A stretch of DNA of 64,000 nt from Aphidius gifuensis (Eukaryota > Arthropoda > Insecta > Hymenoptera > Braconidae): NCBI RefSeq assembly GCF_014905175.1, contig NC_057789.1:13382876-13446875 (forward strand), given 5' to 3'. Below, in pieces: positions 36,091-49,869 of the stretch. The translations under genes and the position numbers were made by a program. The notes beneath the pieces are model-generated. The model ran no database searches, was not told where the DNA came from, and worked only from the letters and a program-made list of their open reading frames with translations. The stretch's first letter is position 1. Each line of letters begins with the position of its first letter.

Positions 36091-36458
36091 CAACTTAACA
36101 TTGATTTCTTTGTATTTTTTCATGATTTTTTTTATTTTTAGATTCTTATGTTGTTGCATGAAAAACAAAAATCTGAGGATATAAGACGTATAGAGCACAT
36201 GTTGTTGAAACATTACACGCAAAAATACGACAATTTGCTTGTGTTACAATATTATGTGATCATTGTAAAATGGCACAATATTAAAAATTTTTTATGAATA
36301 TTTTTTTATTGCTCGTTTAAGATAACTTTGGATGAAAAATATATTTAAATGTATTTAAAAACAAACATTGTTTATATATTTTTTTTTTATTCTCATTTTA
36401 TTTTCTCTACAGCTTCAATACTTGTTCTTTATCATTCAATATAAATAAATTTACATGT

Positions 36459-37036
36459 GTGACGATGTCACAATATAAAAAATATAATATAGTAAATGTT
36501 TATGTCAGGTTTCTGACGCCAGGGGAGTATGCGCCGTTCAGCTTTTTCACGCCACCCAGTATACTCGTATCACTTAACTGGGAGCGCGCGGCAAGCAAAC
36601 TATTTTTTGATCAAGATTACATGTTCTGGTTTTTGCTCTTTGCCAACTGGAAACGGTGGCATATGCAGAGACCCCCAGAGCAGCAATTAGTGGTATGCCC
36701 AGTGGTAAGTCCGCTTCGAATCTCCGAATAGAATCTTTATATGAAGCAGCTGAAAGAGCAAGTGAATTGTTATCCATTACAAATTTAGTTCATAAAAATA
36801 AAAAAGAAAAAGATTTGAATTCAAGATTTAAACCCTATGAGTACCATTATAAACATGAAAGAACCATTGATAATGATAATTTCAAGAAAAATAATAATTA
36901 TTATGCTAAAAACAAAACGAATAGAGGACAAATTGATAAAAATAAATCTGGAATTGTTTGTTGTAAATCGAAAAAATTGGGCCACTATGCAAATAGTTGT
37001 GATAAAAATAAAATTAACAAAGTGGTTTACATATAA
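36459..37036 (+). pseudogene. Retrotransposon gag-like relic with a zinc knuckle
   Basis: The frame 36656-37036 ends with a basic, Asn/Lys-rich region and VCCKSKKLGHYANSCDK, a degenerate CCHC knuckle of gag nucleocapsid type, followed shortly by a stop. No reverse transcriptase or protease is recognisable around it. Confidence 0.5.
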
Positions 37037-37164
37037 ACAGAATTTATGCATACTTAAAATAAGAGTATGTTTGTAATCAAATTGAATAATAAATAAATAA
37101 ATGAATAATGAAAATAAAAAAATACATAGAGTGAAAATTCTTGAAGTAAAAGTAAGATGAAAAT

Positions 37165-37310
37165 GAAAAAAAAATGGTCCTCGATGGTCTGAGGTTCCTT
37201 AATTTAGGTAGGGAACAAGGTTTAAGGTAAAAATGGCCTTCGATGGACTGAGGTTCCTTGTTTCAGGTAGGAAACAAGGTTTCAGGTAAAAAGGCGCTCG
37301 ATGGAGTTTA
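37165..37310 (+). repeat. Two-copy tandem repeat, about 73 bp
   Basis: Units share TCGATGG, CTGAGGTTCCTT and GGTAGG(G/A)AACAAGGTTT. They are followed by a partial third copy (GGCGCTCGATGG). Confidence 0.75.
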
Positions 37311-38930
37311 CTTTTTGATGCACAATAGAGTGTAATGAATTGACAAGTTGCCATTATCAAGTTAAGTTTTGGTGCACTTGATTCGTATGATTTTTCGAAA
37401 CTATAATATAATAATGCTATCAATAAATTGTCAAATATATTTATTGATATTCTACTCATTGCCTCGCCAACAATTTTCTTGCTCTTTTCCTAACAAATTT
37501 GATGGAGATGATTTTCTTGTATTGTTGAATTAATCATGTTGAATGATAGATGAAGTGTATTGGATCTGGTCGATATTTTGGTGTTGTTAGTAGTTTACAT
37601 TTTATTGATCGTTTTACAGTTTTCTATTCACCAAACCGTTTTATAGTATTCAAAGTGCACTAGGTAAATCAAGGGTTAATTCTAAGTCTATCGGAACAGT
37701 TTTATTATTATATTTTGAAAAGGTTAACCCGGCTACGATATTCCAACATGTAATGTGAAATATATTTTATACCACGTGGTCCTTGTATAAAAAAGAAATA
37801 TTAATATGATTCAAAATAACAAAATTATATGATTGGAAAAAAAAGTTAATATGATCACAAAAAATAAAATTAATATGAATACAAAAAATGAAATTAATAT
37901 TAATAAATAACAATTGCTTTAAATAAATGAAAATAAAAAATAAATCAGATGGCCTACATAAAAAAAAAAATAATAGTATTTTACATTTACAAAATAACTA
38001 TCTATTTTGATATATCGCAATAATTTATTGAATGTTTCTTCTTTTTTTTTAATTTCATGTATGCTTTTTTATATAACTCTTACAATTTTTTTTTGGCATC
38101 AGTTTCATTGCCACATATGACATTATCACTCATTAAAACAGTTTTTGCAATTTCATTCAATTTTGTTTGTTTTCATGATATATTTTGATTATTAATTTTT
38201 TGTGGAAGGAAGATTGTATTTTGTTTTTAAACTGTCTCAAGCTGTCACTTATATGTAGACAGAATGTATACAAAGCCATGGTTATGTTCAGTTATGTTCA
38301 GCCTGTTTGGTCACCAGATTAAAAAAAAAAAAAAAAAATTGCATGTCACACAATATTTGGTGGTGTTGATGGTTTCCCATTGAAAATTAAAAAAATTAAT
38401 GTAAAGTTTTTTACTTTACACATTATTTCAGTCAAAACAATGTGTAAAATATAAAACTACACATTATTTTTATTAATGTGTATATTGAAAACTTTACACA
38501 TGGAAATATGGGTGTAAGGTAGTCTTTTTTAAGTACGAATGCCAAAAAAATTATTTTCATGAATAAAAATTATTTTTATGAATGATAAGAGTATATTGTG
38601 CAACAAGAGTGGTAAATTGTGTTTTATGACATGATGTGCCGTCCAGCGCCGCCACTATATCATAACACACACAGTTACCACACGGGTTGCACAGGATATT
38701 TTATACCATGAATACATTGTAAACGAGATATTACGCGCCACTAACTAGACCTGTCAAATATTGTAAATGTTATAAACAGTTGTCATAGTTGTGATTTGTT
38801 ATTTTTCATAACAAAAAAAAATTAATAAAGATGATAAAAAAAATTGATTGTTCGTCAACAGGTAGGTTCTTGTTTTTATGTTAAAGTAAATTTTTATGTG
38901 AATGTAAATTGTTTTTTTTTTGTGTCATTT
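37311..38930. other. No gene seen; small inverted repeat at 38395-38515
   Basis: AT-rich. At 38395-38515 the words GTAAAGTTTTTTACTTTACAC, AATGTGTAAAAT and AAAACTTTACACAT are mirrored, forming a small imperfect hairpin. Nothing else can be supported. Confidence 0.5.
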
Positions 38931-38942
38931 TTTTTTGTTGCA

Positions 38943-39177
38943 GATAAAAATTCATCAGATCTTGAAGGTTTTCTTATTAATCCATCAGTTATCAATAGTA
39001 TTCATCCAACACTTTTTTTATCTCTCTATCCCTTTATATCAACTAAATAAAAATTCAAAAATTAATTCAACACCATCACCATGTGAAAATATAAATAATA
39101 AACCACCAAAACCAGCACCAAGGACGACTGTACCACCACCAAATAAGCGGTGGGAATATTTTAACTGTATAATTTAG
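38943..39177 (+). pseudogene. Possible exon remnant, proline-rich
   Basis: A strong acceptor (T-run then GTTGCAG) precedes DKNSSDLEGFLINPSVINSI, and in a neighbouring frame NNKPPKPAPRTTVPPPNKRW runs to a stop at 39177. PxxP content suggests SH3-binding sequence. The frame change in between and lack of flanking exons leave it uncertain; it may be transposon-derived. Confidence 0.3.
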
Positions 39178-39879
39178 TATATTTTAAGTAGCAGATAATT
39201 TCCTGTATTACCTACAAACCTATTACCTTACCTTCCAGCAACCTGTTATTTTAAGTTAAAAGAGTTTTTTTGAGCGTGGATTTTACGAGGGAAAAAGCCA
39301 ACCACGAGATTATTCATTACTTAACCAGCTTGTACTGCACATCTGGGCAGATTGTGAAAATTAATAAAGAACCAAGTTATCAATCCGAATTTAACGTGCA
39401 CTGAATAAATTATTATATATTTCCTCAATAACTTTGTAAATATATGTCTAATAATATATAAATATATCAATAATTATATTGTGTATACACGAGCAAAGTG
39501 CGTTAGCGCTTTACGGGCAACAACGGACCGTCGGCGTATTAAACACGTGATTCCTGACGCAACAGTTTACCATGCATGAGTGGCATGAAATTTATTTTTA
39601 ATCTAAATATTATAAATACGCTTGGATTTAATATTAGCAATTTCGAACGTAGGCGCTCCAACATGTAATGTAACATTGCACCGCTACTAACTTATATGAA
39701 TTAAAGATTTTTAATTAGGATTTTTGATCATCTAATCGACGATTAAAATATTCAATTATCTTGAATTACGTCGCTAAAATAACAAACCAACAAACTGATA
39801 CATGTAACTAATGAACCAGTCAACCAATGTCAACCAGTCAAACATGTCGATTGCACCTGAAATAAAAACTGGAAATTAC
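39178..39879. other. No gene seen
   Basis: AT-rich with a somewhat GC-richer patch at 39480-39570 (GCGTTAGCGCTTTACGGGC). It could be an LTR remnant, but no paired end was found. Confidence 0.4.
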
Positions 39880-40396
39880 AATAAAAGGCTTCTATGGCAC
39901 TATGTAAGGGTAGTGCGTTTTTTAGAAATTCATACATTATTCCCACTGTCCCTAGTGACATAAAATATAGTTCGTTACGAGTGCCCAATCAGAAAGTCCG
40001 CTTACAACGCCTTATTTCCACGTATAATAGCTGAATATTTACAATTACCAGATGCCAAAACTTATACTGGACATAATTGGCGAAATAAGTCATCCAATTT
40101 ATTGACTGATAGTGGAGCATCGCGAGAAGATATTAAACGTCATGGTATCTAGAAATCTGATATGGTGGCAGACGGTTACATTGTTAATTCATTGTAAAAT
40201 AAAAAAAAAAATTTCAAATAAAATTACTGAAAATATAATATTAAATTCAGTCAATGATAAAAACACTGGTATCTCGACAACAACAACAGCAAACAACAAC
40301 ATAAAAATGCAATCAAGTTTATCAGGCACAAATGGATCTACTGTATTTCATTTTCACAATTGTACAAATTTGGTATTTAACACTTCTTCAAAATAA
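39880..40396 (+). pseudogene. Tyrosine-recombinase relic (Crypton-like)
   Basis: Broken frames match the C-terminal part of arthropod tyrosine recombinases. YTGHNWRNKSSNLLTDSGA supplies the HxxR box, KRHG the second His, and a later ADGYIVNS the region of the nucleophilic Tyr. The last part (FHFHNCTNLVFNTSS to the stop at 40396) matches the usual NCTN-type tail. A TAG and an A-run shift at about 40205 inactivate it. The family includes Crypton-type and domesticated recombinases; the exact type is not settled. Confidence 0.6.
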
Positions 40397-40479
40397 CTTT
40401 ATTACTTTTATTTTTTTTTCTGTTCAATTTTTGCAGCACAAAATAAATTAGACAGATAATTATTCTATAGAAGAAAGAC

Positions 40480-43050
40480 GAAAACGAAAAAAAAAAAAAA
40501 CTTCCGAAAAAAAATCAAAATGGCAGAGTTAAAAGCATAAACAAAGTTTTGAAAAAAAAATCGATTTTTCCGGAAAATTTTATTTAGAAAAAGTGTTAGC
40601 TTTGATGTGAACAATTTTTTAATAAAAAAAAATTACACCTAACTTCGAAAAAAAAAATGTTCATACCGGAAACTCCGCCATTTTTAAATTAAAATTTTTT
40701 TTTTTTTTTTTTTTTGTTTTTGTCTTTTTGAGCGCTACAACTTTTCTAAATAACATTTTTTAATTAAAGCCATATTTTTTCAGGAAAATCCATAAACAGA
40801 GAAAATTGGGCCGAAAAAAAATTTTATCGCAAAATTTTTCAAATAAAAAGTGTTAGTTTTGATGTAGAAAACATTTTGGTGCAAAAAAAAAGTGCAGTAT
40901 CCATTTTAAAAAACTATGTTTATACCGGAAACTCCGCCATTTTGGATTTTTCGAATTTTTTTTTTTTTTTTTTTTCTTCGTCCCCCTACAAACCCTACAA
41001 CTTTGACTTTCGAAAAAAATCCATTGATAAATTAAAATGGGACACTCGGTATACTATTACAGGGTAGGGTACAAGGACCGTTTGAATAGGCGTGCTTGCT
41101 TTTTTTTTTTTTTTTTTCGAATTTTCTACTTTTTACGGGGTGATTATTAAAAATGAAATGATGTCACGTAATAATAAATTCGACTTTCATCAATCCCTAC
41201 AAAATATGTGATTTTTACGGGATCCACCGTTTAAATGAAATGCATTAATCAGTTATTAATAAAAAAAAAATTTTCACATTACACGGAATGATTCACTTCA
41301 AAAGAAATTATATATCCATATATACATATATATATTTGTTTTTCTTTTTTTTTTTTGCTTCTCCCTGTCCCGACCAGGATTCGAAACGACGACTTTACGT
41401 AAACCTAAACGGGGTGCACTGTACATATGTATAAATGTTACAGCGGGTAAAAATAATGACTTTACCGGGAACGTACGGGGTATCTCGTAAATATAATTCG
41501 GTAATTTTAAAATTTGTCAATGTTTTACTAACTCTTTTGCAGTTTTTTTTTTTTTTTGTATTTATAAATTTCTTAAAAAAAGGTTCGATATTTACGAGGT
41601 CATATCGGAATATTTGATGATATACTCGCCAATTATTTATGAAGCCTTTATAAAAATTAAAATAACTTGTGAATACACCGTAAAATAGTCAATGCGCAAC
41701 AAAACAATTCTGCGAAAATTTGGATTTTCTACATAATAATTCCGTAATTATTAACTCTTCAATTTTTACGGGACTTTTTTGTAAACAGTAGGAACAATTT
41801 ACAGAAATATTAGTGTAAATAAATAAATAAATACAGGAATGTCGACTACGACCTCTTTGTAGTGGTTGCCCCGTGAAAATAAACAAAAAATTATCTCAGT
41901 GTGGGCCATCCAAACCGACATCTCTATTTGACGTTTTCGCTCATATATATGCCATCTCTGTGGTGTTGCCGTTTTTATTGTATCTCCGCAACTGAAACTT
42001 CGTTGAAAATAGCTATCGTTGTTTAATTTGTGTATTTATATGTTATATGTATAGATATACATGTTCTGTTGATGTGTATATACATATTTTTATTCTATTG
42101 CATTTACAGACTGTCTCGGCTTAATCAACAAATGAATTTTTTTTAAATAGTATGCCTTAAATTGAAAAATGATTCGAATAAATTGTAGGATTCAGAAGAG
42201 GCCATAAAAGAAAAAAAAAATGAAAAAATTAAAATTGGCGGAGTTCCAGAAAGAACTAATTCAGGAAATTTTCTAGAAAATTTCTAATAAACATTTTTAG
42301 AATTTATATTTAAAAATTTTCAAGAAAATTTCAAGATAAGTTTTTTATTAAAATTGTTAATCGAAATGAAAAACTATTTCCAAAAATTTTCATAAATATT
42401 TTTAGAAACTATTTCCAGAAATTTTCTAAAAATTATCTGAAAATAATTTTCGGAAAGACATCTTACAAATCCGGAAATTGTTTTCAAAAAATTTCCGGAA
42501 ATTTTCTAGTTTATATTACCGGAAACTATTTCCGAAAGATTTCTGGAAAATTACGAGAAACTGGTTTGCTAGGTATGGAAGTCGTTTTTTTAAAGACGAA
42601 TACTTTATTTATTTTCTACCTACTAGCTGTTTCTGTTAAAACTGATAACTTTTATTTAAAGAATTTTCCGATGAAATGAATTTTTACTTACCTTATTTTA
42701 TCCGAGAATGGAATAATCTCGAAAAGTATGCCTTCAATCAAAAAATTGTTTTTGACAAAGTTGCAGGGTTCAGAAAGAAACGCACAAAAAAAAAAAAAGT
42801 GGAAAAATAATTCAAAATGGCGGAGTTTTGTGAATTTTTTTCTGAACCCTAAAACTTTTCCAAGAACTATTTTTCAATTGAAAGCATAATTTTCAAGGAA
42901 CATTCGAGGGACAGATTTTCCACATATAGAATCAAACCAAAAAAAATTGATTTTATCGAAAATTTCGGATAAAGTGTCATAGAGAAAAAATAGTATCCAT
43001 TCAAACCAACTGTTCATACGTAAAAGTCTGCCATTTTAAATTTTACGCAG
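40480..43050. repeat. Dispersed imperfect repeats with AACTCCGCCATTTT
   Basis: Several units, on both strands, combine ATGGCGGAGTTTCCGG-like words, long T or A runs and CCCTACAACTTT..TTTCGAAAAA (40640-40740, 40880-41040, 42190-42260, 42770-42900, 43010-43050). They look like decayed copies of one high-copy repeat. A degenerate tRNA B-box-like word (CCAGGATTCGAA, 41377-41388) may mark another old SINE. No gene seen here. Confidence 0.6.
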
Positions 43051-44716
43051 GCAGCAGCCTACTCGTATTGTTTTCGATCTATAAATTTTAAAAATATTCA
43101 TATATTCTTAAATAATATAGATAGGATGTTCGTATTAAAACCAAATTGGAGCTCAGAAGAAATACTACAACCGGGGATATGAAAAAATATTCTTATTGTT
43201 AATCAATTAGTTATCAACAAAAAATGTTTTTGCAAAAATTTTAAACTCAAATCATTAAGAAAACTAAAAACAAATCATTGATGCGATTTTTTGCCGGGAT
43301 GTTTTAAATTACAAAATCTATATAATTAAGAGGTAATTTTTTTTTTCGATATTATTAGAAATTTGTTAATGAACGAAAAAACAGAATTCTTGTTTTTTTA
43401 TAACTCGTATAACTTAATTAACATTATCACAATATTGAAAAATAAAAATATATTGCCAACAACTTAAATTTCTTAAATGAAATAAATGAAAAAATTCAAA
43501 ACTAATCCGTTTGTTCAGTTTAAAAAAAGGAAATTTAACACATTTCTTTCATGTGTGCATTAATCTATTTTTGGACGCTTTTAATAAAATCGTTAATATA
43601 CCTGAAATATAACGTCAATTGTTATTTAAATTTTATATCGTGATTTGTGTAAAAACATAAAACAAGAGAAATTAATTTCTAATAATTACTAAGTAGACAT
43701 GGCTGCCTGATAACTGAAGTCACGTAAATTATGCTCATGTTAATCATTTACGAAATACTATATAAATTGAATCGACATTGTGTCTCATAGCGAATGGAAT
43801 CGCAAAAGGTTTTACCGGAGTATTGAAAATTTTCAATTTTACACAGGGATCGAATCCGTTACTAGATTTTTTTCAATTTTTTTTTCTTTGTTTCTATGTC
43901 TTCTTCCGAATCCTACATCTTTAACTTGGATCATTTTTCAATCGAAGGCATATTTTTCGAGAAAAATTCATTTGTAGATTTAAATGGGATAGTCTCTCTA
44001 TATTGTATTGATGTTTAAATATTCTGTTTTTGTGTGTCGAAAAAGAAGATATTACATTTTTCATAATCTTTGTTTTACCGACCACGTTGCAGTCCCCTGT
44101 CTCCTCCGATCTCCTTTCCCCTGACTACCCATATATCTCAAACTCTACTTGATACATTACTGGAGTTATATATGACAATGACATATTTTCTTGACAAATA
44201 ATTGACTACACCTCAGCCTGAACTAGGTACTTCCTTCTTTTTTACTTAATCACAGCAGTTATAATACAACCTTAGACAAATTTGTCTTTTCGAAGATTCA
44301 TAAGAATCCGAAAATCATCTGATCCTTAGCCGATGAATGACAAGTCATAGATTAGCCAGGCCTTAATGAGCTTGACTTTGGGTTCATCATATATTCCTAG
44401 TCCTGGCCACCCAATAAATTACTGAGGGTTGTTGATCATAGGTTAGATAGCCCTTCATGAGCCGAATCTCAGTCTTCACCATGGCTGCAGCCAATAGTTT
44501 ACCAACGCTTTCCAGGTAGGAGTTCTCGGGCTTGAACAACTGTGCCAGGCTTGCACGAGGGTCGTGTATCAAGCCTTCGGAGCACAAGTTTGACACAAGC
44601 TCGTGCTCATTGTTTTCCCCGGCCTCACACGAGCCTTGTTAGCACAAGCTTGACACGAGCCTGTCCCTGTTGATTTTCCCCGTCTCCATTATTTTCACGC
44701 TGAATATCTCGCTGAA
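43051..44716. other. No gene seen
   Basis: AT-rich until about 44380. Then comes a GC-richer stretch to 44690 with repeated ACAAGCTTGACACGAGCCT-like words, resembling those near 48610. A 69-residue frame at 44387-44596 (minus) has no recognisable content. Confidence 0.5.
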
Positions 44717-44718
44717 TA

Positions 44719-45808
44719 CACTGAGAGAAATCTTAACTGAAAATTAAAACCATGGTTGAATAAAAATTACTATACTGCTTTGTAATTTTTGTTTTATTTC
44801 TGGGACTGGCCGCGAGAGATGATATTCTACAATAAAATTATGTAAAATGTCACACAATGTCAAAAAATTGTTATGTTACTTCAAGTCTCTGTACATCGTT
44901 ATCTATTGCAGATAGACATGGGGTTGAGTGAAGTTAATTATTCAGAATTCAATTCTAAACAATTTATAGAAAATTACTTTTTTTGATTAATCTCTTAGAT
45001 AATGAGTTATGAGTTAATTAAAATAAAGAACATACATGTTTTGTGGAAACAATAAAAAATATTATAAGTTCGAATAAAAAATACTGCACAATTTAATAAA
45101 TATTCTAATAAAAAATAATAAAATTTATCATGTACACATATAAAAGTTAGCATAGACTTAAATATTTTTTACTATATCGCTTTGTAAAAATTCTGGTTGT
45201 GGGGCAAAATAACACAAAGATGGCCGACTGATTGAACAAATGATTGAATTGTCATGTGATTTCAAGCAATTCTACAGCCTTATCTGTTGAAGCTAGGTAT
45301 GGGGTTGAGCGAGGTTTATTATTGGTAATTTATTTCTGAACAATTTATCAAGAATGAATTTTTTCTATTTATCAATTAGTTTTCGAGTTTTGAGCGTGTA
45401 AACAAAAAAGAAAAAATGTTGCCGGGAATCGATTGCCATTCTCGATAAATCTAGCACAAACTGCCGAACTTAGCACAAAAAATGTCCAACTTTTAAATAA
45501 AATTTATAATAAAATATAGTAAATTCTAAAACCGGTAGTGGGTAAATTCTCAGTCTGCTAGAATTTACTTGTGAGTATCGTGAATTTAGTCATTTTTTTT
45601 AAAGAAAAATTACAATAAAATTATGTAAATTTTATGGCTTAGTATTGTATATAGTCAATGGCCAAATTTTTTACATAACTTTATTGTAAAAATTATTTAT
45701 CAATATACGAATAATTCTAACAAATAATGGGAGGAACGCAGTTTTTACTATTCACTTTGTAATTTTTTCTTTTATGTTTGTAATTCTTAGTTAAAATTTC
45801 TCTCAGTG
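44719..45808. mobile_element. TA-flanked MITE, about 1.1 kb
   Basis: Ends CACTGAGAGAAATCTTAACT and AGTTAAAATTTCTCTCAGTG are inverted repeats, and TA stands on both sides (44717-44718, 45809-45810), as expected of Tc1/mariner-type insertion. No transposase frame inside. Confidence 0.75.
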
Positions 45809-45810
<2 letters not shown>

Positions 45811-45850
<40 letters not shown>

Positions 45851-46972
45851 GATTAATACTGCTAATAATATTCAAATGTGAATATTAATAATTATTAGTA
45901 TTTATATTTCGAATACTATTATTGAAAATTTTATTATTAATATCGTCGCATTAATGGAAGATGTGCGTAAGTGTCATTTTTGGGAATTTTTTTTTTATCA
46001 AAAGAAAAAGGGCGTAAGTGCAAATTCAAGAATGTTCGAGTTTTTTTATCTTATTTTAAGGATTAACAAACAGAAAGGAAAAAAGGGCGAAACAACCTTT
46101 GACAAAGGATAAAGGGCGTATTTTTTTTTCATTAATAATAAATTATTTATAATTATCAGTAAACAATCAATAATTTAAAAAATCCTACCATTTAATAAAT
46201 TTCAAATGAATTGGAAATACGCCCTTCATCTTTTATCAAAAATTATTTCGATAACAGAAAACTTATTCAGTGCAATATTTATATTGTTTTTTTCATCCAT
46301 ACTTCTAGTTTGTTAACTAAATATGTAAAAATTTCTTTTTATTTTTCCTAATTGTTTTTTGTGAAAAAGTAAAAATTTAACTTCTAATTGTTTTGACACA
46401 TTTATAAATATGTATAATTATTAAACAATATTTTTAAAGTTTTTAATTATGGTTAATGTAAATTTTAAACATGTTCTGCATTAATTAATAACAGTATAAT
46501 AATAATAGTATGACGGGCACACAAATTTACACACATACAAACAAGATGGCTAACAATAATAATAGGACGGGCACACAGATTTACACACATGTAGACAAGA
46601 TGGCTACTTAGAGTTTTGCGCAGTAGAATTTATTTTCGTCCGAGGAATGGACATACCTGTATATTTCTACCATGTTTATATATATTTATAGTATGAATAA
46701 TAATAGTAATAATAATATTAATTACGATATAATATTGATAGTATTATCAATATTAATATTTTGAATATGTTCAATACTCAGTTAGTTATACTGTTTAATA
46801 ATATTTGAATAAAAAAAAAAAGTTTCAAGTCGTATACTCATACACACAAACCAGCTGACGCTCCGAGTTTATTGGGAAACGCACTGTGGGCGTGGCCAAT
46901 CGCTGTAAGCAGTCGGCAAAAAAAGAAACTAAATACACACACCCAAGTATATCCCATTAACATTGAATTTTA
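45811..46972. other. Microsatellites and small inverted repeats
   Basis: An AAT run (45810-45850) is followed by 45975-46260, where AAAGGGCGTA words and GATAAAGGGCGTATTTT versus AAATACGCCCTTCATC form inverted repeats of a small MITE-like piece. ACACAAATTTACACACAT-type words repeat at 46510-46600. No gene. Confidence 0.5.
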
Positions 46973-46989
46973 TTGTTTATTAAAAAAAC

Positions 46990-47297
46990 GTTATTAACTA
47001 TTGAGTATATACTGTCATGGGCACGAAAAACGAATTCCTCACGAAATTTCCTTGAAGAAAATGGTATTATATATGCGGAACATATTACTAGTATTGGTGT
47101 AAAAATTGATTCAAGTGATAAGTATCATGTGTTTGCCACTTGTATACAAACATCTCATCCATAAGAACCATGTCATGATATTGAAGGTCAATTTAAAAAA
47201 ATTAATGGTGAAATATTATCAGTAATATGTTCATGCAAAGCTGATCTAAGAGAAAAATGTAAACATATCCTTGGTTTCCTTATTTACTGTTCTTTGT
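46990..47297 (+). pseudogene. SWIM zinc-finger fragment
   Basis: The frame SRNFLEENGIIYAEHITSIG continues past a TAA (47162-47164) to EGQFKKINGEILSVICSCKA and EKCKHILGFLIYC. That gives a C-x-C-xn-C-x-H SWIM pattern as found in insect transposon-associated and MULE-like proteins. A GTAAGT donor directly follows at about 47297. The exon is therefore probably a decayed copy of a spliced SWIM-domain gene. Confidence 0.6.
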
Positions 47298-47951
47298 AAG
47301 TTTTATTTTTATAAATATGTATTATGTTTATACGAATGACAGGTTAAAGTGACAGGTTCACAACAACAATTTTTGTTCTCCTCATAAGTAGTTGGTAAAT
47401 TACATGATGGGACAGCAATTTTCTAAAGAATGTGCATCGGTTCTGATGCATCGAGAGCTTATTATTTAAAACAAACAGAAACTTGTTACTTGTGATGTTG
47501 AAGTATTTAGAGTTTTGTTTACATATAGATAGGTATACTTACTCTTCGTATAATCATAGTAATTAAAATGAAGAGAGCATAACATTGCTTTTTTATTTAC
47601 TGTTTTGATTTTTAATGCACGTTTTCAAGCATCACACCGATTTATTTTATTAATATCGCCGAAATAATTTTTTACTTTGACAGGTTGTTGTTTGTCTAAC
47701 CTCGGAAATGCATGGAAACTCAGATCTTTATTTCTCCTGGAATTACTGCTGCACCCAGAAACGTAAAGTCTTGTTTTTTATTTTTTTAAATCAATTTTGC
47801 GGAAAATTTTGTACCAGACCTTTTAAACAATTTGAAAAAATATTATTTGTTTATTAATTTAGCATATATACTGTGTATACCACATATGAATGGGTGTATG
47901 AAATAGTTTCCAGAAATTTACCACCAGACGTCGTGGTGAATTGTGCGTTTC

Positions 47952-48094
47952 TAGAGTGGGTATAAGCAGAGTGACGCCAACAGCGTGTTCAGGTCCGCCA
48001 TGTCGTGCTTTTTGTATAGAGTTGGTATAGGCACAGTGACGTCATTTCTGGGCACCTTTTTGCCTTTGGCGTCACTCTGCTTATACCCACTCTA
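47952..48094. mobile_element. Tiny hAT MITE, 143 bp
   Basis: Nearly perfect inverted repeats TAGAGTGGGTATAAGCAGAG with TGACGCCAA continuing, exact 8-bp duplication TGCGTTTC (47944-47951 and 48095-48102), and a third related copy (AGTTGGTATAGGCACAGTGACG) in the middle. Confidence 0.92.
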
Positions 48095-48416
48095 TGCGTT
48101 TCCCAATACGGTATATGTAGTACATGTTGTATGCTTGCCGGCTGCCCTTCTCTCTATGTAATTCTCCCCTCTTTATCCGATTGTGTGATCGAGTATGTAA
48201 CACTCTGCGTGACGCTAGCGGGGCCTCGAATTTTGTCGCTACCCTCCGTAAAGAAAATTCGCTTCAAAAAAAAAAATTATAATAATCAGATCCATAAATT
48301 GTAAATAGCAATCATGAGGTTTTGACTATTGTGCCAGGCTTTTACAAAGACCGTATATTAAGTCTCGAATAGATTCATTCATATCGAAAATTTTTACTGA
48401 CTCTTTCAAGAATGCC

Positions 48417-48495
48417 CCGGTGGTTGACATGATAGAGCATTGGAATTCCGCGTGAGAGATCTAGGATCAATCTCCCGTTACGCCGTTCATTTGCG
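48417..48495 (+). repeat. tRNA-derived SINE head
   Basis: CCCCGGTGGTTGACATGATA with GAGC supplies an A box and GGATCAATCTC a weak B box at tRNA spacing. The acceptor stem does not close, so this is a relic rather than a tRNA gene. Confidence 0.5.
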
Positions 48496-48604
48496 TTCAA
48501 ATTATTATCGTTAATTCTAATGGTGTCGCAAAAAAATATTAATGTCAAAAATAATAAAGTAATAATAATAGTTTAACTATATTTTTTTATATTTTTTTTT
48601 TGGA

Positions 48605-48737
48605 GACTGTGTCAAGCCTGGGAACACAAGCCTGTGTCAAGCCTGTATCAAGCCCGATACACTAGTCCGACACCAGCAAATACATCGTGAACATTCCAGG
48701 CTGGACACACGCTTGTGTTCCCAGGCTTGTGCCCGTC
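48605..48737. repeat. Inverted repeat built of AAGCCTGTGTC words
   Basis: GGGAACACAAGCCTGTGTC near 48619 and GGACACACGCTTGTGTTCCC near 48702 face each other, with further CAAGCCTGT copies between. Related words occur at 44570-44665. Confidence 0.65.
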
Positions 48738-49228
48738 CTCACTTCCTACCGAGGTTGACTATATTGTAAGTCTTTCTACACGCAATTTCTACACGAGAAA
48801 AGAGATTTGAATACTAAGTTCATTTATACTATTGTTAATCAAAATAAACATTGTTAGGATAATTAAATACAGCCAATGACACCTGAAAGAACAATTATTC
48901 GGCATTTGGTTTTTAACCAATAAAGTAGAGTGATTTCCAGAAAACTGTTCGAAAATTTTTCATGATTACTTGTTATAAAATTAATTCTCCACATAAGTCA
49001 AGAGGCACGGTAGTGCCTCGCCATAAGTATGAGAAAAAAAAAAGTGGGGGAAACGAGATTAAATACCGTGCCTATATATTATCGGCATAGAGCTAACCCT
49101 TACCCTCCAATTTCAAATATTCACAATGTAACGATGACATTGGTGATTGTTTAGCAATGGCTGTTTCACAAATTTTAACTGAATCAATGATGATAATAAG
49201 TATGTTTAGTGATGTTACTAGAAGTAAT

Positions 49229-49860
49229 TGTTACGAGACAGGTTTATTTTTAATAATATGAAATAATTTAATTGAACTTAAAGGAATAAAAACAAAAAAA
49301 TTAAATTATGAATGTAATTTAAAATAAACAAGTCAGAAAAAAAATGTTTGATTTTACCTAATTTTGTTATTCCCTACTGGGTAACAGGATTTAGAAGAGG
49401 GAAATGTGTTAGAATTTATAAAAATGCCTTGATGTTAAATTTGTGTGAGTCCAGTATGTATGAGGGTGTGTCAATGTGGATGATCGACCTGTAGATGTTG
49501 TAATAGTCTGAACTTAACACAACAATATTTAGATGGTTTAATGGTGATGGGATTTAGTTTATTGATTGGTTTAAAAATAATTAACACAATTTTTATGTAA
49601 TGTTGAATATTTAATTAATGATTAAAAAGTATACGTTGAGATTAAAAACAAGAGTGAGTGTTGTGACATTGTTACAGTTTTTATAGTCTTGGTTTTGAAA
49701 ATGATTTGTGGTAGGAATATTGCTTTGACGAATCCTAAAACATTGTTCCCATGATAGTCAGCAAATTTCTTTATTAAAATCTTACAGAATTATATTTTAT
49801 TAAATTAATATTTAGAATTAAAAATGAATAAATCGGCGAAAAAATATTCCCTTTGACTGT
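49229..49860. repeat. Diverged relative of the TGTTACG solo LTRs
   Basis: The block starts TGTTACGAGACAGG and shares, in the same order as 62461-63457, TTATTCCCTACTGGGTAAC, CCTTGATGT, GTGTCAATGTGGATGATCG and CCCATGATAGTCAGCA. The right end is not resolved. Confidence 0.55.
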
Positions 49861-49869
49861 TGTTGCTAT

